A DNA stretch of 64,000 nucleotides from Tamarix chinensis (Eukaryota > Streptophyta > Magnoliopsida > Caryophyllales > Tamaricaceae). How positions within the stretch are numbered: position 1 is the first letter of the stretch; each line of letters opens with the position of its first letter. This document shows positions 46,571 to 56,443 of the stretch, piece by piece. Where the stretch lies: contig CM060174.1 in assembly GCA_030549775.1 (NCBI GenBank), positions 52,144,707-52,208,706 of the forward strand. Direction: 5' to 3'. The position numbers and the translations under genes were made by a program. The notes beneath the pieces are model-generated. The model was not told the DNA's origin. It saw nothing but the letters and a program-made list of their open reading frames with translations, and did not search any database.

Positions 46571-47360
46571 TATAAAAAAATTGTTGGAGAGATTTCATAT
46601 GGTGTATAACAAGAAGGTGAGAACTCCATAGGCTACTCACTTTAGATTGTTAACTTTAGGTTGTCGTAAATCTAAAAAGGAAGAAGAGTTCGTGGCTACT
46701 AATCCATATTCAAATTATGTTAGTTGAGTCATGTATACTATGGTGAGTGCTCGAGCCCATATCACTCAAGTTATTAATGTGGTAAGTCAATATATGGTGA
46801 ATTGAATGAAGGCTCACTGGAAAGTAGTGAAGTGGATTCTGAGACACTTGAAGGGTATGGCATCAACATGCATAGAGTATGGGAGATAAGTTGATTCATT
46901 AGTTGGGTCTATTGATTCTTATTTTGGTGGATACCTTGATAAAAGGAGATCCACTAATGAATATGTCTTTTTGTCTTAGTTGTTTGGCTATTAGCTAGAG
47001 GTCTTCATTACAAGATGTGATGGCTTTGTCAACTCTGAGGTAGAGTATATGGCTATGATAGAGGATTTTTTTTAATCCATTTGGCCTTTTGGTTTAGTAC
47101 GTGAGCTATGGTTTGGTTATAGTGCTCTATTTGTTTGAGGTGATAGCCGAAATGCTATCTATTTAGCGAAGAATCATAATTCTTTCCATCCCCTAATGAA
47201 GAACATTGACATCAAGTATCACTTTATCAAAAGTACTATTAATGCTAACAAAGTTGTGTTGGAGAAAGTTGGTACTTTAGATAATTCGGTTGATAAGCTA
47301 ATGAAGCTATTAACCATAGGTAATTTTGAGTGTTTCTCTGACTTGATTGGTGTTTATAGG
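46570..47360 (+). pseudogene. RNase H region of copia element 1
   Basis: Readable pieces include the region near 46900-46960 (GGYLDKRRSTNEYVFLS, from the usual D-x-x-x-R-R-S-T-S-G-Y), SEVEYMAMIEDF near 47037, and LAKNHNSFHPLMKNIDIKYH near 47163-47225. These are C-terminal landmarks of copia polyproteins. Stops occur between them. Confidence 0.8.
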
Positions 47361-47432
47361 GTGTGAGATCATTTCTTGGTTAGGGATTTTTTGTAGAGGT
47401 ATTTGCATATCATGTGTTACAAATACTACGTC

Positions 47433-47443
47433 AAGGTGGAGAA
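47433..47443 (+). other. Polypurine tract of copia element 1
   Basis: AAGGTGGAGAA lies directly before the 3' LTR start TGTGAGC at 47445. Copia element 2 has the related AAAGTGAAGAA at 53688-53698. Confidence 0.75.
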
Positions 47444-47444
47444 T

Positions 47445-47792
47445 TGTGAGCTTTGGCTAGGTATTTGATGTGCAGCATAATATTGTATTAGTTCCTGCGA
47501 ATATTGGAGAAGTTAAGTGTAGATTTTTGAGTCCTAGAATAAAAATGGGGTCCCATGTTTATTCACAAAATATGTTGATGTGAGTTTTGAGAAAAAATCA
47601 AGAGTAAGGAAATAAATACCGAGGGGTGTTTTTGAAACACGGACTATGGTTTTGCTTTATTTTTATAACACGTTATTTTGTCTTATAGGATTTTTTCTTA
47701 TATAAAAGAGATATGAGAAAACACTAGCTGTTAAGTTGTGTGACCCAAATTTTTCTTTACCGTAGAATTCTCCATTGTTAGAGAATTGTAAA
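47445..47792 (+). repeat. Copia element 1, 3' LTR, truncated
   Basis: It aligns with the first ~350 bases of the 5' LTR and then stops abruptly after GAGAATTGTAAAT, where unrelated sequence begins. About 200 bases of LTR end are missing, so no target duplication can be read. Confidence 0.8.
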
Positions 47793-48370
47793 TGAGGGAG
47801 ACGACCAGTGGTGTGATAGGCTTAAAGTTGTGACTTCAGCGAAAGGGTTGGGTTTGGGCTTTAAGGGGTGGTGGTTGTTTTGTGTTGAAGGTGTGACTTC
47901 AACAAAGAGGGTTTGGGTTTGGGCTTTTTAGGGCTGGTGGGTGTGCTATTGGGCATAGGTTTTTGTTGTGGTAAAAGGAATAAAGGATGTTGATTTGGGA
48001 AGTTGGAAGGTTCCCAGGTGAACGATTAGGTAAAGTAGATATTGGGTTTGGATATAAATTTCAAGCTAGCTGATTAACAACCAAATTACAAGATAAAATA
48101 ATAATAATAAAGTTGTTAATTGGCCAATAGTGCCATTATTACTGATAATAATCTTAAACTATAATATATATTCTCAGCAACATATCACAGTTTTTCATAG
48201 CAATAGATTTGGTTTTTATTCCTTCTCTTAGTGCCAACTTGCTTTTTGCTTGATTATCCTGCAAAGTAGAAACACAAAGATAATTAACTATTTTTATAGG
48301 ATTATAGAATTTTTGTTTGGTAAGGTTGCTAAGAGTTTTTGGGGTTTCATCATCAAACTTAGGGCTTAAG
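47793..48370 (-). other. Spacer with a tandem repeat and a possible exon fragment
   Basis: Left part: a two-unit repeat (GTGACTTCA...GGGTTTGGGCTTT) with 63-base spacing, starting at 47830 and 47893. Right part, minus strand: a CTACTTTGCAG acceptor precedes an open stretch from 48258 down to a stop near 48154 that begins DNQAKSKLALREGIKTKS. An open segment upstream (about 48405-48290) reads SPKFDDETPKTLSNLTKQKF. It looks more like degraded gene sequence than repeat, but I cannot name it. Confidence 0.35.
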
Positions 48371-48449
48371 AGGGTATTATGGAGGATACCAGGGAGGGTA
48401 GTCAAGTGAGTGCCTGAATGTCATCAGCTGGGCAGAGGTTGATAGGTAG

Positions 48450-48701
48450 TTGGATGTGGTCAATGGTATGTTTTCCATCCATTTACTACTAAGATATGTG
48501 TTGTTTGATTCAGGGGCATCTTCGTTATTTGTGTGTACTACTTTTATCGCTAGAACTACCTTATCCCCATCTTTTACTGCATCTATTTCTATGATGTTGC
48601 CTTCTGAGGATAAATTGGATTGCACTAGGCTATACTCGGACATGGCCTTAGAAATAGGCAAGATATACTTCCTAGTGGATTTAGTTGAGTTTGACCTATA
48701 G
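48450..48701 (+). pseudogene. Aspartic protease of gypsy element 3
   Basis: The 83-codon open frame contains YVLFDSGASSLFV, with the catalytic D-S-G intact, unlike element 1. It then runs through the block LDCTRLYSDMALEIGKIYF up to VDLVEFDL, where a stop interrupts the run into the DxxLVTDMLGRYHVMIDY-like linker (read in another frame at 48705-48765). Confidence 0.8.
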
Positions 48702-48776
48702 GACTTTGATGCTATCTTGGTAACGGATATGCTAGGGAGATATCATGTTATGATAGATTACACATAGGAGTGAGTT

Positions 48777-49640
48777 ATGTTGCAGGGACCTCAGGGTGCT
48801 AGGCTTTCTTACAAGAGATTCCATCCTAGGTCTAAGAAAAAGGTCATATCTACTCATACATTGTATTGTTTGGTGCAAAGAGGTTACCATATATATTTAT
48901 GCAAAGTTCAAGAGCTGAACAAGGATGTATCACCACTAGAGGAAATTTTAGTTGCTCGAGAGTTTCCAAACATGTTTCCTAAGGAGATTCTAGGTATGCC
49001 ACAAGTAAAAGAGATAGAATTCACTATTGAGTTGATATCGGGGGCCAAACCTATTTCAAAGGAACCTTACCAAATGGCACCGGTAAAGTTACGGGACCTG
49101 AAGACTCAATTAGAGGATGTAGTGGAACACGGTTACATTTGTCCGAGTGTGTCTTTGTGGGAAGCACCAATTTTTATTTTTACTTTTTTGTAAAGAAGAA
49201 GGATGGGATCCTTCATCTATGCATAGATTACCAAGTTCTGAATTAGTTGACAAAAAAGAATCAATATCCACTTCTAAGGATTAACGACTTGTTTGACCAG
49301 CCTCAGGTTGCTTTAATCTTCTCAAAGATCAACATGAGGTCAGGTTACCACTAACTACACATCGTAGAGGCAGAAATCATGAAGATGACCTTTAGGACAC
49401 GATAAAGGCACTAAGAGTTCACATTGATGCCTTTTGGGCTCACCAATGCACCTATCATATTTATAGATTTGATGACAAGGATTTTTTGATTCCATGATCA
49501 TTTAGTGGTGGTCTTCATTGAAAAAATTTTGATACACTCTCAAAGTAGAGAGGATCATAAACAACATCTTCATTTGATTTTTTTTCACTCTTTAGAGACC
49601 ACAGGCTATATGCTAAACTCTCTAAGTGTGAATTCTAGCT
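48777..49640 (+). pseudogene. Reverse transcriptase of gypsy element 3
   Basis: The 138-codon open frame 48777-49193 covers the protease/RT linker and RT fingers (LVAREFPNMFPKEILGMP, IELISGAKPISKEPYQMAPV, LEDVVEHGYICPSVSLW). After a frameshift at about 49190 the palm continues with [27 protein letters not shown] and [16 protein letters not shown]. The catalytic box reads VVVFIEKILIHS, with EK instead of DD, so it is inactive. Several stops are present. Confidence 0.88.
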
Positions 49641-49659
49641 TCAGGAGGTTACATTTTTA

Positions 49660-50320
49660 GGTCATGTGGTGTTAGTAGGAGGAGTTGTCGTGGATCCTAC
49701 AAATATTTTGGCAGTCACTGAGTGGAAGGCACCCACTAAATTTCCCAAGGTTCATAGTCTCATAGGTTTGGTTAAGTATTATAAGAGTTTTTTATGGGAC
49801 TTTTTGAATGTAGCTCATCTCTTCACAAACCTTCTTATGACAACAACTAGATTTCAGTGGGATGGTGCATTTGAGGGAGCATTTCAAGAGTTAAAGCAGT
49901 GGTTAACTATGACACTAGTTTTGACTTTGTCTTTGAGTAGAAATGTATTTAAGGTCTATAATGACATGTCAAAGCACGTATTGGGTTGTATTTTGATGCA
50001 GTATAGTAACGTAGTGGATTACTCTTCTTGTCAATTGAAGTAGCATGAGTAGAACTATTTGATGCATGATGTAGAGTGAGCAACTATTGTTTTTATATTG
50101 AAGATTTGGATGCATTATCAATATGAGACTCAGTGCAGATTCTACACCGACTATAAAATATTGAAGTGTATATTCACTCATAAGGAGTTGAATATAAGGC
50201 AGAAAAGATCACTAGAGTTGGTAAAGGACTAAGATATCAAGTTAGCCTACCACGAGGGTAAAGCCAATCTCATTGGAGATGCCTTGAGTAGGAAGACATC
50301 ACACTATTTGAGTTCTATTG
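49660..50320 (+). pseudogene. RT thumb/RNase H of gypsy element 3
   Basis: The 125-codon open frame 49666-50043 reads GGVVVDPTNILAVTEWKAPT, LIGLVKYYKSF, FQWDGAFEGAFQELKQWLT and FKVYNDMSKHVLGCILMQ. This is the connection and the first half of RNase H. The DASxxGLG-type start reads NDMSKHVLG. The second half (50145-50310) has DYKILKCIFTHKELNIRQKR and [17 protein letters not shown], with an internal stop. Confidence 0.87.
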
Positions 50321-51870
50321 TTGTATACAGTCGTCGATTACTAAAGGAGCTTGGTGAGGTGGGGATAGAGAAGATCCCACATGGTGACTTAGAGTTCCAG
50401 ATATGTGCTTTAATGATTATGTCAATGGTATTTGATGAGATCTGAGCAGGATATCCTAGGGAGGTTAAGCTTAAGAGAATTCGGCTAAATGTTTTGGACG
50501 GACAAGCTGAGGGTTTCTAAATTCATGAGGATGGTAGCATTTGCTATAGAAGTCGTTGATGTGTGCCTCAGAGTTGAGCTGATCTAAAGAGTCGGATTTT
50601 AGAGGAAGGTCACTATACTTTATAGTCTATCTACCCTAGAGAGTATAAGTTATATAAGGACCTCAAGAGGATCTATTGGTGGCCTTGCATAAAGTAAGAG
50701 GTAGCGGATTTCATATCACAGTGTATGACCTACTAGAAGTTCAAGATCAAGCATAGGAGACATGAGGGGTTAGTTCAGCCTTTAGATGTTATGAGGTAGA
50801 AGTGGAAAATCTTGATAGATTTTGTGAGTGGGATAACGTGAAATCATAGCAATTGTGACACAATTTTGGTTATTGTTGACAAGTTAACTAAGCCTGTTAT
50901 TTTTGTGCCAATGAAGTGGGCTTGGAGTATGGATCAACTGACGAATGTATATTTGAGGTTTGTGGTGAGTAGGCACGATATATTTACTAACATTGTCTCC
51001 AATCAAGATTTAAGGTTTTTGTCGCACTTCTGGGGGAAGTTGTAAGAGGTTATGTGTATGAGATTGAGGATGAGTACCGCATTTCACCCAACTACAGATG
51101 GGAAGACTAAGAGGATGATTATACCCTTAAGGATATGCTACAAGCTTATATTTTGGATTTTTGAGGTAGCTGGGAGGAGCATTTACCTTTGCTTGAGTTA
51201 TTATATAATAATAATTATCATGCTAGCATAGAGATGGCACCCTTTAAGGCACTGTATGGACATAATTTTCATATGCCTTTATGTTGTAGCGACATCAGAG
51301 AGACTATTGTGCTTTGACTAGAGATGATTAAGGAGATGACCCAACAAGTTTTGTTGATTTAGGACAAGATGAGAGCATCTCAGAGTCGTTAAAAGATTTA
51401 CGTAGATCAAAGATGTCGTACTGATGGTTTCGAGCTGGGGGATAGAGTTCTGATGAGGGTTTTACCTACCAAGGGAGTGTAGAGATTTGGTTAGAAGGGA
51501 AAGCTGAGCTTAAAGTACATTGGTCCACATGAGATCCTTGATAGGGTTGGTGAGGCTGCATAGTGCCTAGCGCTTCCACTAGAGTTGGCCTAGGTTCATA
51601 ACATCTTCCACATTTCTTAGCTAATAAAGTATTTCTCATATCCATCCCACATGAATAGACCAGATAAGATCAAGTTTAGAGATTCTTTCTCCTTTGAGCA
51701 GATATCTTTAAGGATTCTCGACACCAAGTTATGATAGACCCAAACGAGATCAGTATTGCACGTGAAGATTCTTTAGAGCCATTATGGAGTTGAAGAAGCA
51801 ACTTGGGAGACCGAAAAGGACATGTGTGTGGCGCATCTTGAGCTTTTTAGTTTAGGTGTGCTAGGTTTAA
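50320..51870 (+). pseudogene. Integrase and chromodomain-like tail of gypsy element 3
   Basis: Pieces include the zinc-binding region near 50600-50740 (HYTL and IYWWPCIK), the core with LIDFVSGIT, DTILVIVDKLTKP and FVPMKWAWSMDQL, then MSTAFHPTTDGKTKRMI near 51070-51120. In that last block the conserved E of DGQ(T/S)ER is K. The tail has EMAPFKALYG-like, NIFHIS and RILDTKL blocks and ends in EEATWETEKDMCVAHLELF, a chromodomain-like ending. Many stops occur. Confidence 0.82.
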
Positions 51871-52010
51871 ATTTTCTCCTTCTTTAAGAAGGTAGTAACT
51901 AGGAGCGTAACTCAACTCTTAGAATTTACCACCAAGATCATTTTCATACATCTTTGTTTCTCTTCTTCTCTAACCTTAACTTGTTGAAATCAGGGACAAA
52001 GTCACTTTTA

Positions 52011-52020
52011 AGGGGGTAGC
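52011..52020 (+). other. Polypurine tract of gypsy element 3
   Basis: AGGGGGTAGC (AAGGGGGTAGCAA in context) lies directly before the LTR start TGTAATACCCC at 52023. Confidence 0.85.
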
Positions 52021-52299
52021 AATGTAATACCCCGAAAGTTTTCTAATTCTAATCCCCTATCCTTGATACCCTAATCTGATTCTAAGGCTGAGTTTTATGA
52101 TGGTGTCACTAAGGAGGTGGAGTAGAAGAGTGCTTCGAGCTAAGTGGAGGTTGAGGTTGAGGTTGAGTTGAATGGTAGAGACCCTTATAATAGACCCACA
52201 ATTCCTAAAGTAGGTGGATCCAAGTTGTAGAAAGAGAAAAAAAGTGTTGCTCCAAACAAAGGATAGAGAGCTCTAGGGGTCAAGAGATCAAGGTAGAAG

Positions 52300-53640
52300 G
52301 CTTGTTTAGTTATGCATGGATTCATTCTGATTCCAAGCATGGACTATGACAAGGTATTTTCTCCTATTGTTAGACATACTTCTATTCGTACCTTACTTGA
52401 CCTTGTGTCTATGCATGATTTTGAGTTGGAGAAATTGGATGTTAAAATTACATTTATTCATGTTGAGCTTGAGGGGGATATTTACATGCGACAACCTAAT
52501 GGGTTTATGGTTTAGGAGACCTATGATCATGTGTACCTATTGAAGAGGTCACTGTATGATCTAAAGTAGTCTCTTATATAGTGTTATAAATGATTTGATC
52601 AGTTTATACTTGAGCATGGGTTCTCTTGTAATGAGTATGAAGGATAAATGTGCTTGAAGGAGATAAAGTGTGGCTATTTTATGTATCTTTTTCCAGCAAA
52701 AGATATGTATGATGTTGATAAGGCGAAGGCAATGCCGAAGAGTGAGTTTGAGATGAAGGACTTATATCTGGAAAAAGGACCCTTGGCATGGAGTTCATTA
52801 GAAACCTCGAGTAAAATATTTTGTACTTGTCACAAGAGTCTTATCTAAAAAAAGTACTAGAGAGATTTCATGTGATGATGCCAAGATGGTGAGCACTCCA
52901 TTAGCCACTAAATTTAGATTGTCGCCTTTAGATTATCTCAAATCTAAAGAGGAAGAGGAGTTTATGGCGATTGTTCTATATTCAAATATTTTTGGTTGTA
53001 TCATGTACACTATGGTGTATACCCAACTTGATATTGGTCAAGTTGTAAGTTTTGGGAGTTGATGTGTGGTAAATCCAAGAAAGGCTCACTGGCAATCAAT
53101 AAAGTAGATCCTTAAGTACTTGAAGGGAATGATATCAAGTTGTATTGAGTATGGGAGATCAAACTCTTGTCTAGTTGGGTTTGTGGACTCTGATTATGGC
53201 GATGACCTTAATAAAAGGAGATCCACAAGTGAATATGTTTTTTGCCTTGGTGGTTTAGTTATTAGCTGATGGTTTTCCTTGTAGGATGTGATGGCCTTAT
53301 CCAGTAGTGAGGTAGAGTATATGGCTATGATAGAGGCTTCTTGGTGGTTTAGTATGAGAGTTAGGATTTGGTTATGGTGCTCTAGTTGTTCGTGGTGGTT
53401 GCCAGAGAGCTATTTGCTTCACGAAGAATCATAATTCTTTTTATCATCAGACAAAGTACATTAACATCAAGTATTACTTTATCTAGGCTATTATTGTTGT
53501 AGGCAAAGTTGTCTTAGAGAAATGGGATACTTTGGATAACCTAACTGATATGTTAACAAAGCCACTGACTGTGAGTAAGTTTGAGTATTTTTCAAACTTG
53601 ATTGGTGTTCATAGGCCATGAGGCCCTTTGTTGGGCTAGG
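52300..53640 (+). pseudogene. Reverse transcriptase/RNase H of copia element 2
   Basis: The open frame 52312-52515 reads HGFILIPSMDYDKVFSPIV, LEKLDVKITFIHVELEGDIY and MRQPNGF, the copia RT core, better preserved than in element 1. The YVDD region is deleted or unreadable: 52660-52720 jumps from YFMYLFPAKDMYDVDKAK into the following block. RNase H landmarks (SSSEVEYMAMIEAS near 53307, then IKYYFI near 53467) are present with stops. Confidence 0.82.
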
Positions 53641-53699
53641 TTATTTGGTAGAGGTCTTTACATATCATGCATCGCAAATAATGCATCAAAGTGAAGAAT

Positions 53700-54243
53700 T
53701 GTTAACTTTAACTAGGTATTTGAGCACAACATAACATTATGTTAGTTCGTGCAGGTGTTGGAGAAGTTTAGTGTAGTATGGATGTTTATTTGAGAAATAT
53801 ATGGGTCTCGTGTAATAAATAAAAACCATTTTTCTCTATGGAATATTTGATGTGTTTAGGGAAAAATTAAAAAGTAAGAAAATAAACATGGGGGTATCGT
53901 GTTTTCTAAACATGGACTTTATTTTTTTCTTATTTCTAAAACACATTTTTTATCCTATAGTGTTTTTTCTTCTATAAAAGGAGACATGCTAAAACCCTAG
54001 GCATCAAGAGTCATGCATCCCAACTTCTTCTTCTCCATAGAATTCTCTATTCAAAGAGAGTTGTAGACTTGTATAATTTATTTATTGGTTAGTTTAATCA
54101 TTCTGTAATTACATTAGAAATATAACAAATATCTCTAATTTTTCCTCAACTGTTATGCTTTGTGTTTGAATTCTTAATTGTGCCTAATCTTGTTAATTCC
54201 TATTTGGCTTGGATCTAATAAAATCCACAGTAATTCTATAATA
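53700..54243 (+). repeat. Copia element 2, 3' LTR
   Basis: It starts TGTTAACTTTAACTAGG after the AAAGTGAAGAA purine tract and aligns along its full length with the 5' LTR of copia element 1. The promoter-like TATAAAAGGAGACATG lies near 53974. Confidence 0.82.
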
Positions 54244-54858
54244 AAATAAAATTGTTATATCTAATAAAGAGGCATGGATCAATACCTACCTTGTGATATT
54301 TTATGTGTTTCACATATGTACTTATTCTCTATTGTGAATGCATGTATTTAATTGTATCTCTGACTCGACAATATGGTGACCTTGCTCAGTATATATCATA
54401 CTAAGTATTCTTTTAATGAGTGTTGCTCATTCCTACAAGCAAAAAAACCTAATGTTTTTGCGCAGAGTGTTGAGGACCTGCTAGATGATTTGGCCACCTA
54501 TGATGCATTGTATGGGGTATAGTGATTTTCTGTACTAGGGGTTTGGGTGAAAAGTCATGTTATCCGAATGATAGTTTTAACCCACATAACATTTTGAACT
54601 CTTAGATCCATAGCATCCCTTTTGACTCTATTTTATTATTGTACCTAGAGTTAATCTCCAAATTCATATTTATATTTATTAAGTTGGTCTCATTTTATAT
54701 TTATCTTAGTTCACATTTTAATGGTTTTTTCCTTGTGATTGATGTAATATTAGTTCGGTAAGTCAGACTTGCATCAATTACGATGGTAACACCGGGTACT
54801 TTGGTTATAAGCTTACATTATAAAATAAAAAAAAATTGAGTTGTGAAATTAGAGATGT

Positions 54859-56040
54859 TACAACATACAATGTAACCCATAGCCATCAACGCACTATCAT
54901 GCCATCCATATTAGCTGAATTGTATTATCCCTAGCCTTGCTGAAAGGTGTAAGGATTCTAACCTCTAGGCTGACTAGCTTGACTAGAATCATTAGCTAGG
55001 GATAGAGAAACCATCATAATGTATGGCTATGGTTACTGAACATATTTGGTGTTCTAGGCTCAAGACTGAACTCTCTAAACACTACCACCTCCAACACGAC
55101 ACCCATAGGCTCTGTGTCTAGCCATACCACACCCATGGCAAGTTACCTTATTGCTTCCACAATCTACTCCTGCATAATTTACTTGACAATGATTTTAGTG
55201 GTAATGCCTCATCATGACAAATCCCTCGGACTGACCTCTAACTCGGGGTATTTACCTTATACTCCTACCATACTAAGGTGGTATGAAATCTCTAGAGTAA
55301 GCTTTCTTCTAATCATTGAGATGCTAACAACCCTAAAAATTACTCTTACCTCCTAAATAGGCACTCCCGGCTTAGACAACTTGGAAAACATCCAAAGCTC
55401 ACTCGTACATTCCCACCATATCTAGTAGAGTAGACCCACTAATATCTCTTGGTATCTAATCCCTAAGATGATCTTGAAATGATGAACCTACATCACCTCA
55501 TTAGCATCTACCTAAGGATCAAACTAGACCAGGTCCATGAATCTCATGTAATACTCCTATATTGACCTACCTCTCTACCGAAGGGCCATGAACCTATCGT
55601 ACTTCTTCATACAAAGATGTGTGGGTTAGAAATGGGAATGAAGCGCCTCAAGGAATGGTCCTCAATCTATAGGCTCTCTACCTTTATGCTTAACACTCCT
55701 CGACCATACTTCTTTTCTTTTCCTCAGGTAATATATCACCACGTTAACACTATTGCCTAAAGGGTGTTTACATGTCATGAAGGTCTTTTCTATGTCTCTG
55801 ACCCATCTTTCTATTATTTTAGGGTCTTATTAACCCTCAAAGATTAGTGGGTGATGATATTTATCCCTCTTTAGCCAATCGTGCAAAGCTGGTGCGGGTA
55901 ATGGTACCCGTAGTGGTTGTGGTGCTCGGATATGGCCTTTAATGTATGAATCAACAGTCTCCATAAATGCCTCGATATACTCATAATGGTGGTTGGCAAC
56001 CATCAACTCCTAAAGACTATATTAATCAGAAATGATCCAT
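54859..56040 (-). pseudogene. Gag fragment of gypsy element 4
   Basis: On the minus strand, translation from about 56000 gives MVANHHYEYIEAFMETVDSY, PLPAPALHDWLKRD, FEG...DPKIIERWVRDIEKTF, GPFLEALHSHF and EYYMRFMDLV. This is the retrotransposon Gag core. Near 55140-55099 it reads CHGCGMARHRAYGC, an intact CX2CX4HX4C zinc knuckle. It is interrupted by several stops. The fragment ends at the LTR of element 3 (54858) and its pol is absent. Confidence 0.78.
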
Positions 56041-56187
56041 TATCAAGTACCAAGACTTGTAGAACAAATCATCATAAAAGCCATCTATAGCACATGCCTT
56101 AAACCAATCTCACTCTTGGACATTTTGGGTTTAAAAAAATAGTTATTTTCAACTAAATGCCTAAATGGTTGGTAAATTATTTTAAAT

Positions 56188-56440
56188 AGCCTATGTACCA
56201 GCTCAAACAATTTAACACTGGAAAATAATTTCAAAGAATTTATGATACCATCCTATTTTATCTGTTAAAGGGATTTAAAATAAAACACCTTCAAGGAAAA
56301 TATCTGATAATAACATGTGGTATCACTTTAAACAATTGAAATTTAGAGAATATTTTTAAAGTAGCTCTGATACCAACCTATAATATCACTTTAATAGTTC
56401 TTGAAAGTGACACACTTTAAGAAAATATTCTGATACCAAC
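56188..56440 (-). repeat. Four-fold 63-bp tandem repeat containing primer-binding-site sequence
   Basis: The string GATACCA (or GATAATA) recurs at 56244, 56306, 56369 and 56432, spacings of 62, 63 and 63 bases. The surrounding CTTTAA and AAAATAT(T)C segments also repeat. On the minus strand two units carry TGGTATCAGAGC (56375-56364, an exact match to the initiator-Met primer site) and TGGTATCAGAA (56438-56428). The last unit abuts the LTR, where a normal primer site should be. The leader of this element has therefore expanded by tandem duplication. Confidence 0.8.
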
Positions 56441-56443
56441 CCC

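Larger units (their letters stand above)
38923..47792 (+). mobile_element. Ty1/copia element 1 (Tork-like), decayed, with nested solo LTR
   Basis: The order is 5' LTR (38923-39472), primer site, gag, protease, integrase, reverse transcriptase, RNase H, polypurine tract and a truncated 3' LTR (47445-47792). Integrase precedes reverse transcriptase, which defines copia. A 3.9-kb gypsy LTR interrupts gag. Without it the element is about 4.9 kb, normal for copia. Stops and frameshifts occur in all domains. Confidence 0.88.
48371..52022 (+). mobile_element. Ty3/gypsy element 3, pol region, 5'-truncated
   Basis: Domains in order on the plus strand: protease (48450-48701), reverse transcriptase (48780-49640), RNase H (49660-50320), integrase (50320-51560), integrase tail (51590-51870), polypurine tract and 3' LTR. 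The sequence is clearly related to gypsy element 1 (same lineage, opposite strand). The gag and 5' LTR are absent: similarity to element 1 starts just before the protease, near 48390. Confidence 0.87.
52075..54243 (+). mobile_element. Copia element 2, 5'-truncated and internally deleted
   Basis: It is closely related to copia element 1. It begins within the integrase/RT linker (DPKVGGSK-like region near 52205), lacks about 250 bases that element 1 has before the RT core, and then runs through reverse transcriptase, RNase H, polypurine tract and a full 3' LTR. No 5' LTR, gag or protease is present. It sits within the 3' LTR of gypsy element 3. Confidence 0.82.
52023..54858 (+). repeat. 3' LTR of gypsy element 3, mostly lost and split
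   Basis: The LTR start (52023-52074) is followed by copia element 2, and LTR sequence resumes at 54244 and ends in GAGATGTTACA at 54858. The resumed part holds CTCAGTATATATCATACTAAG, the counterpart of the TACTCAGT region in other long LTRs. Only about 670 bases of an LTR expected to exceed 3 kb remain, so a large internal deletion accompanied or followed the copia insertion. Confidence 0.7.
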
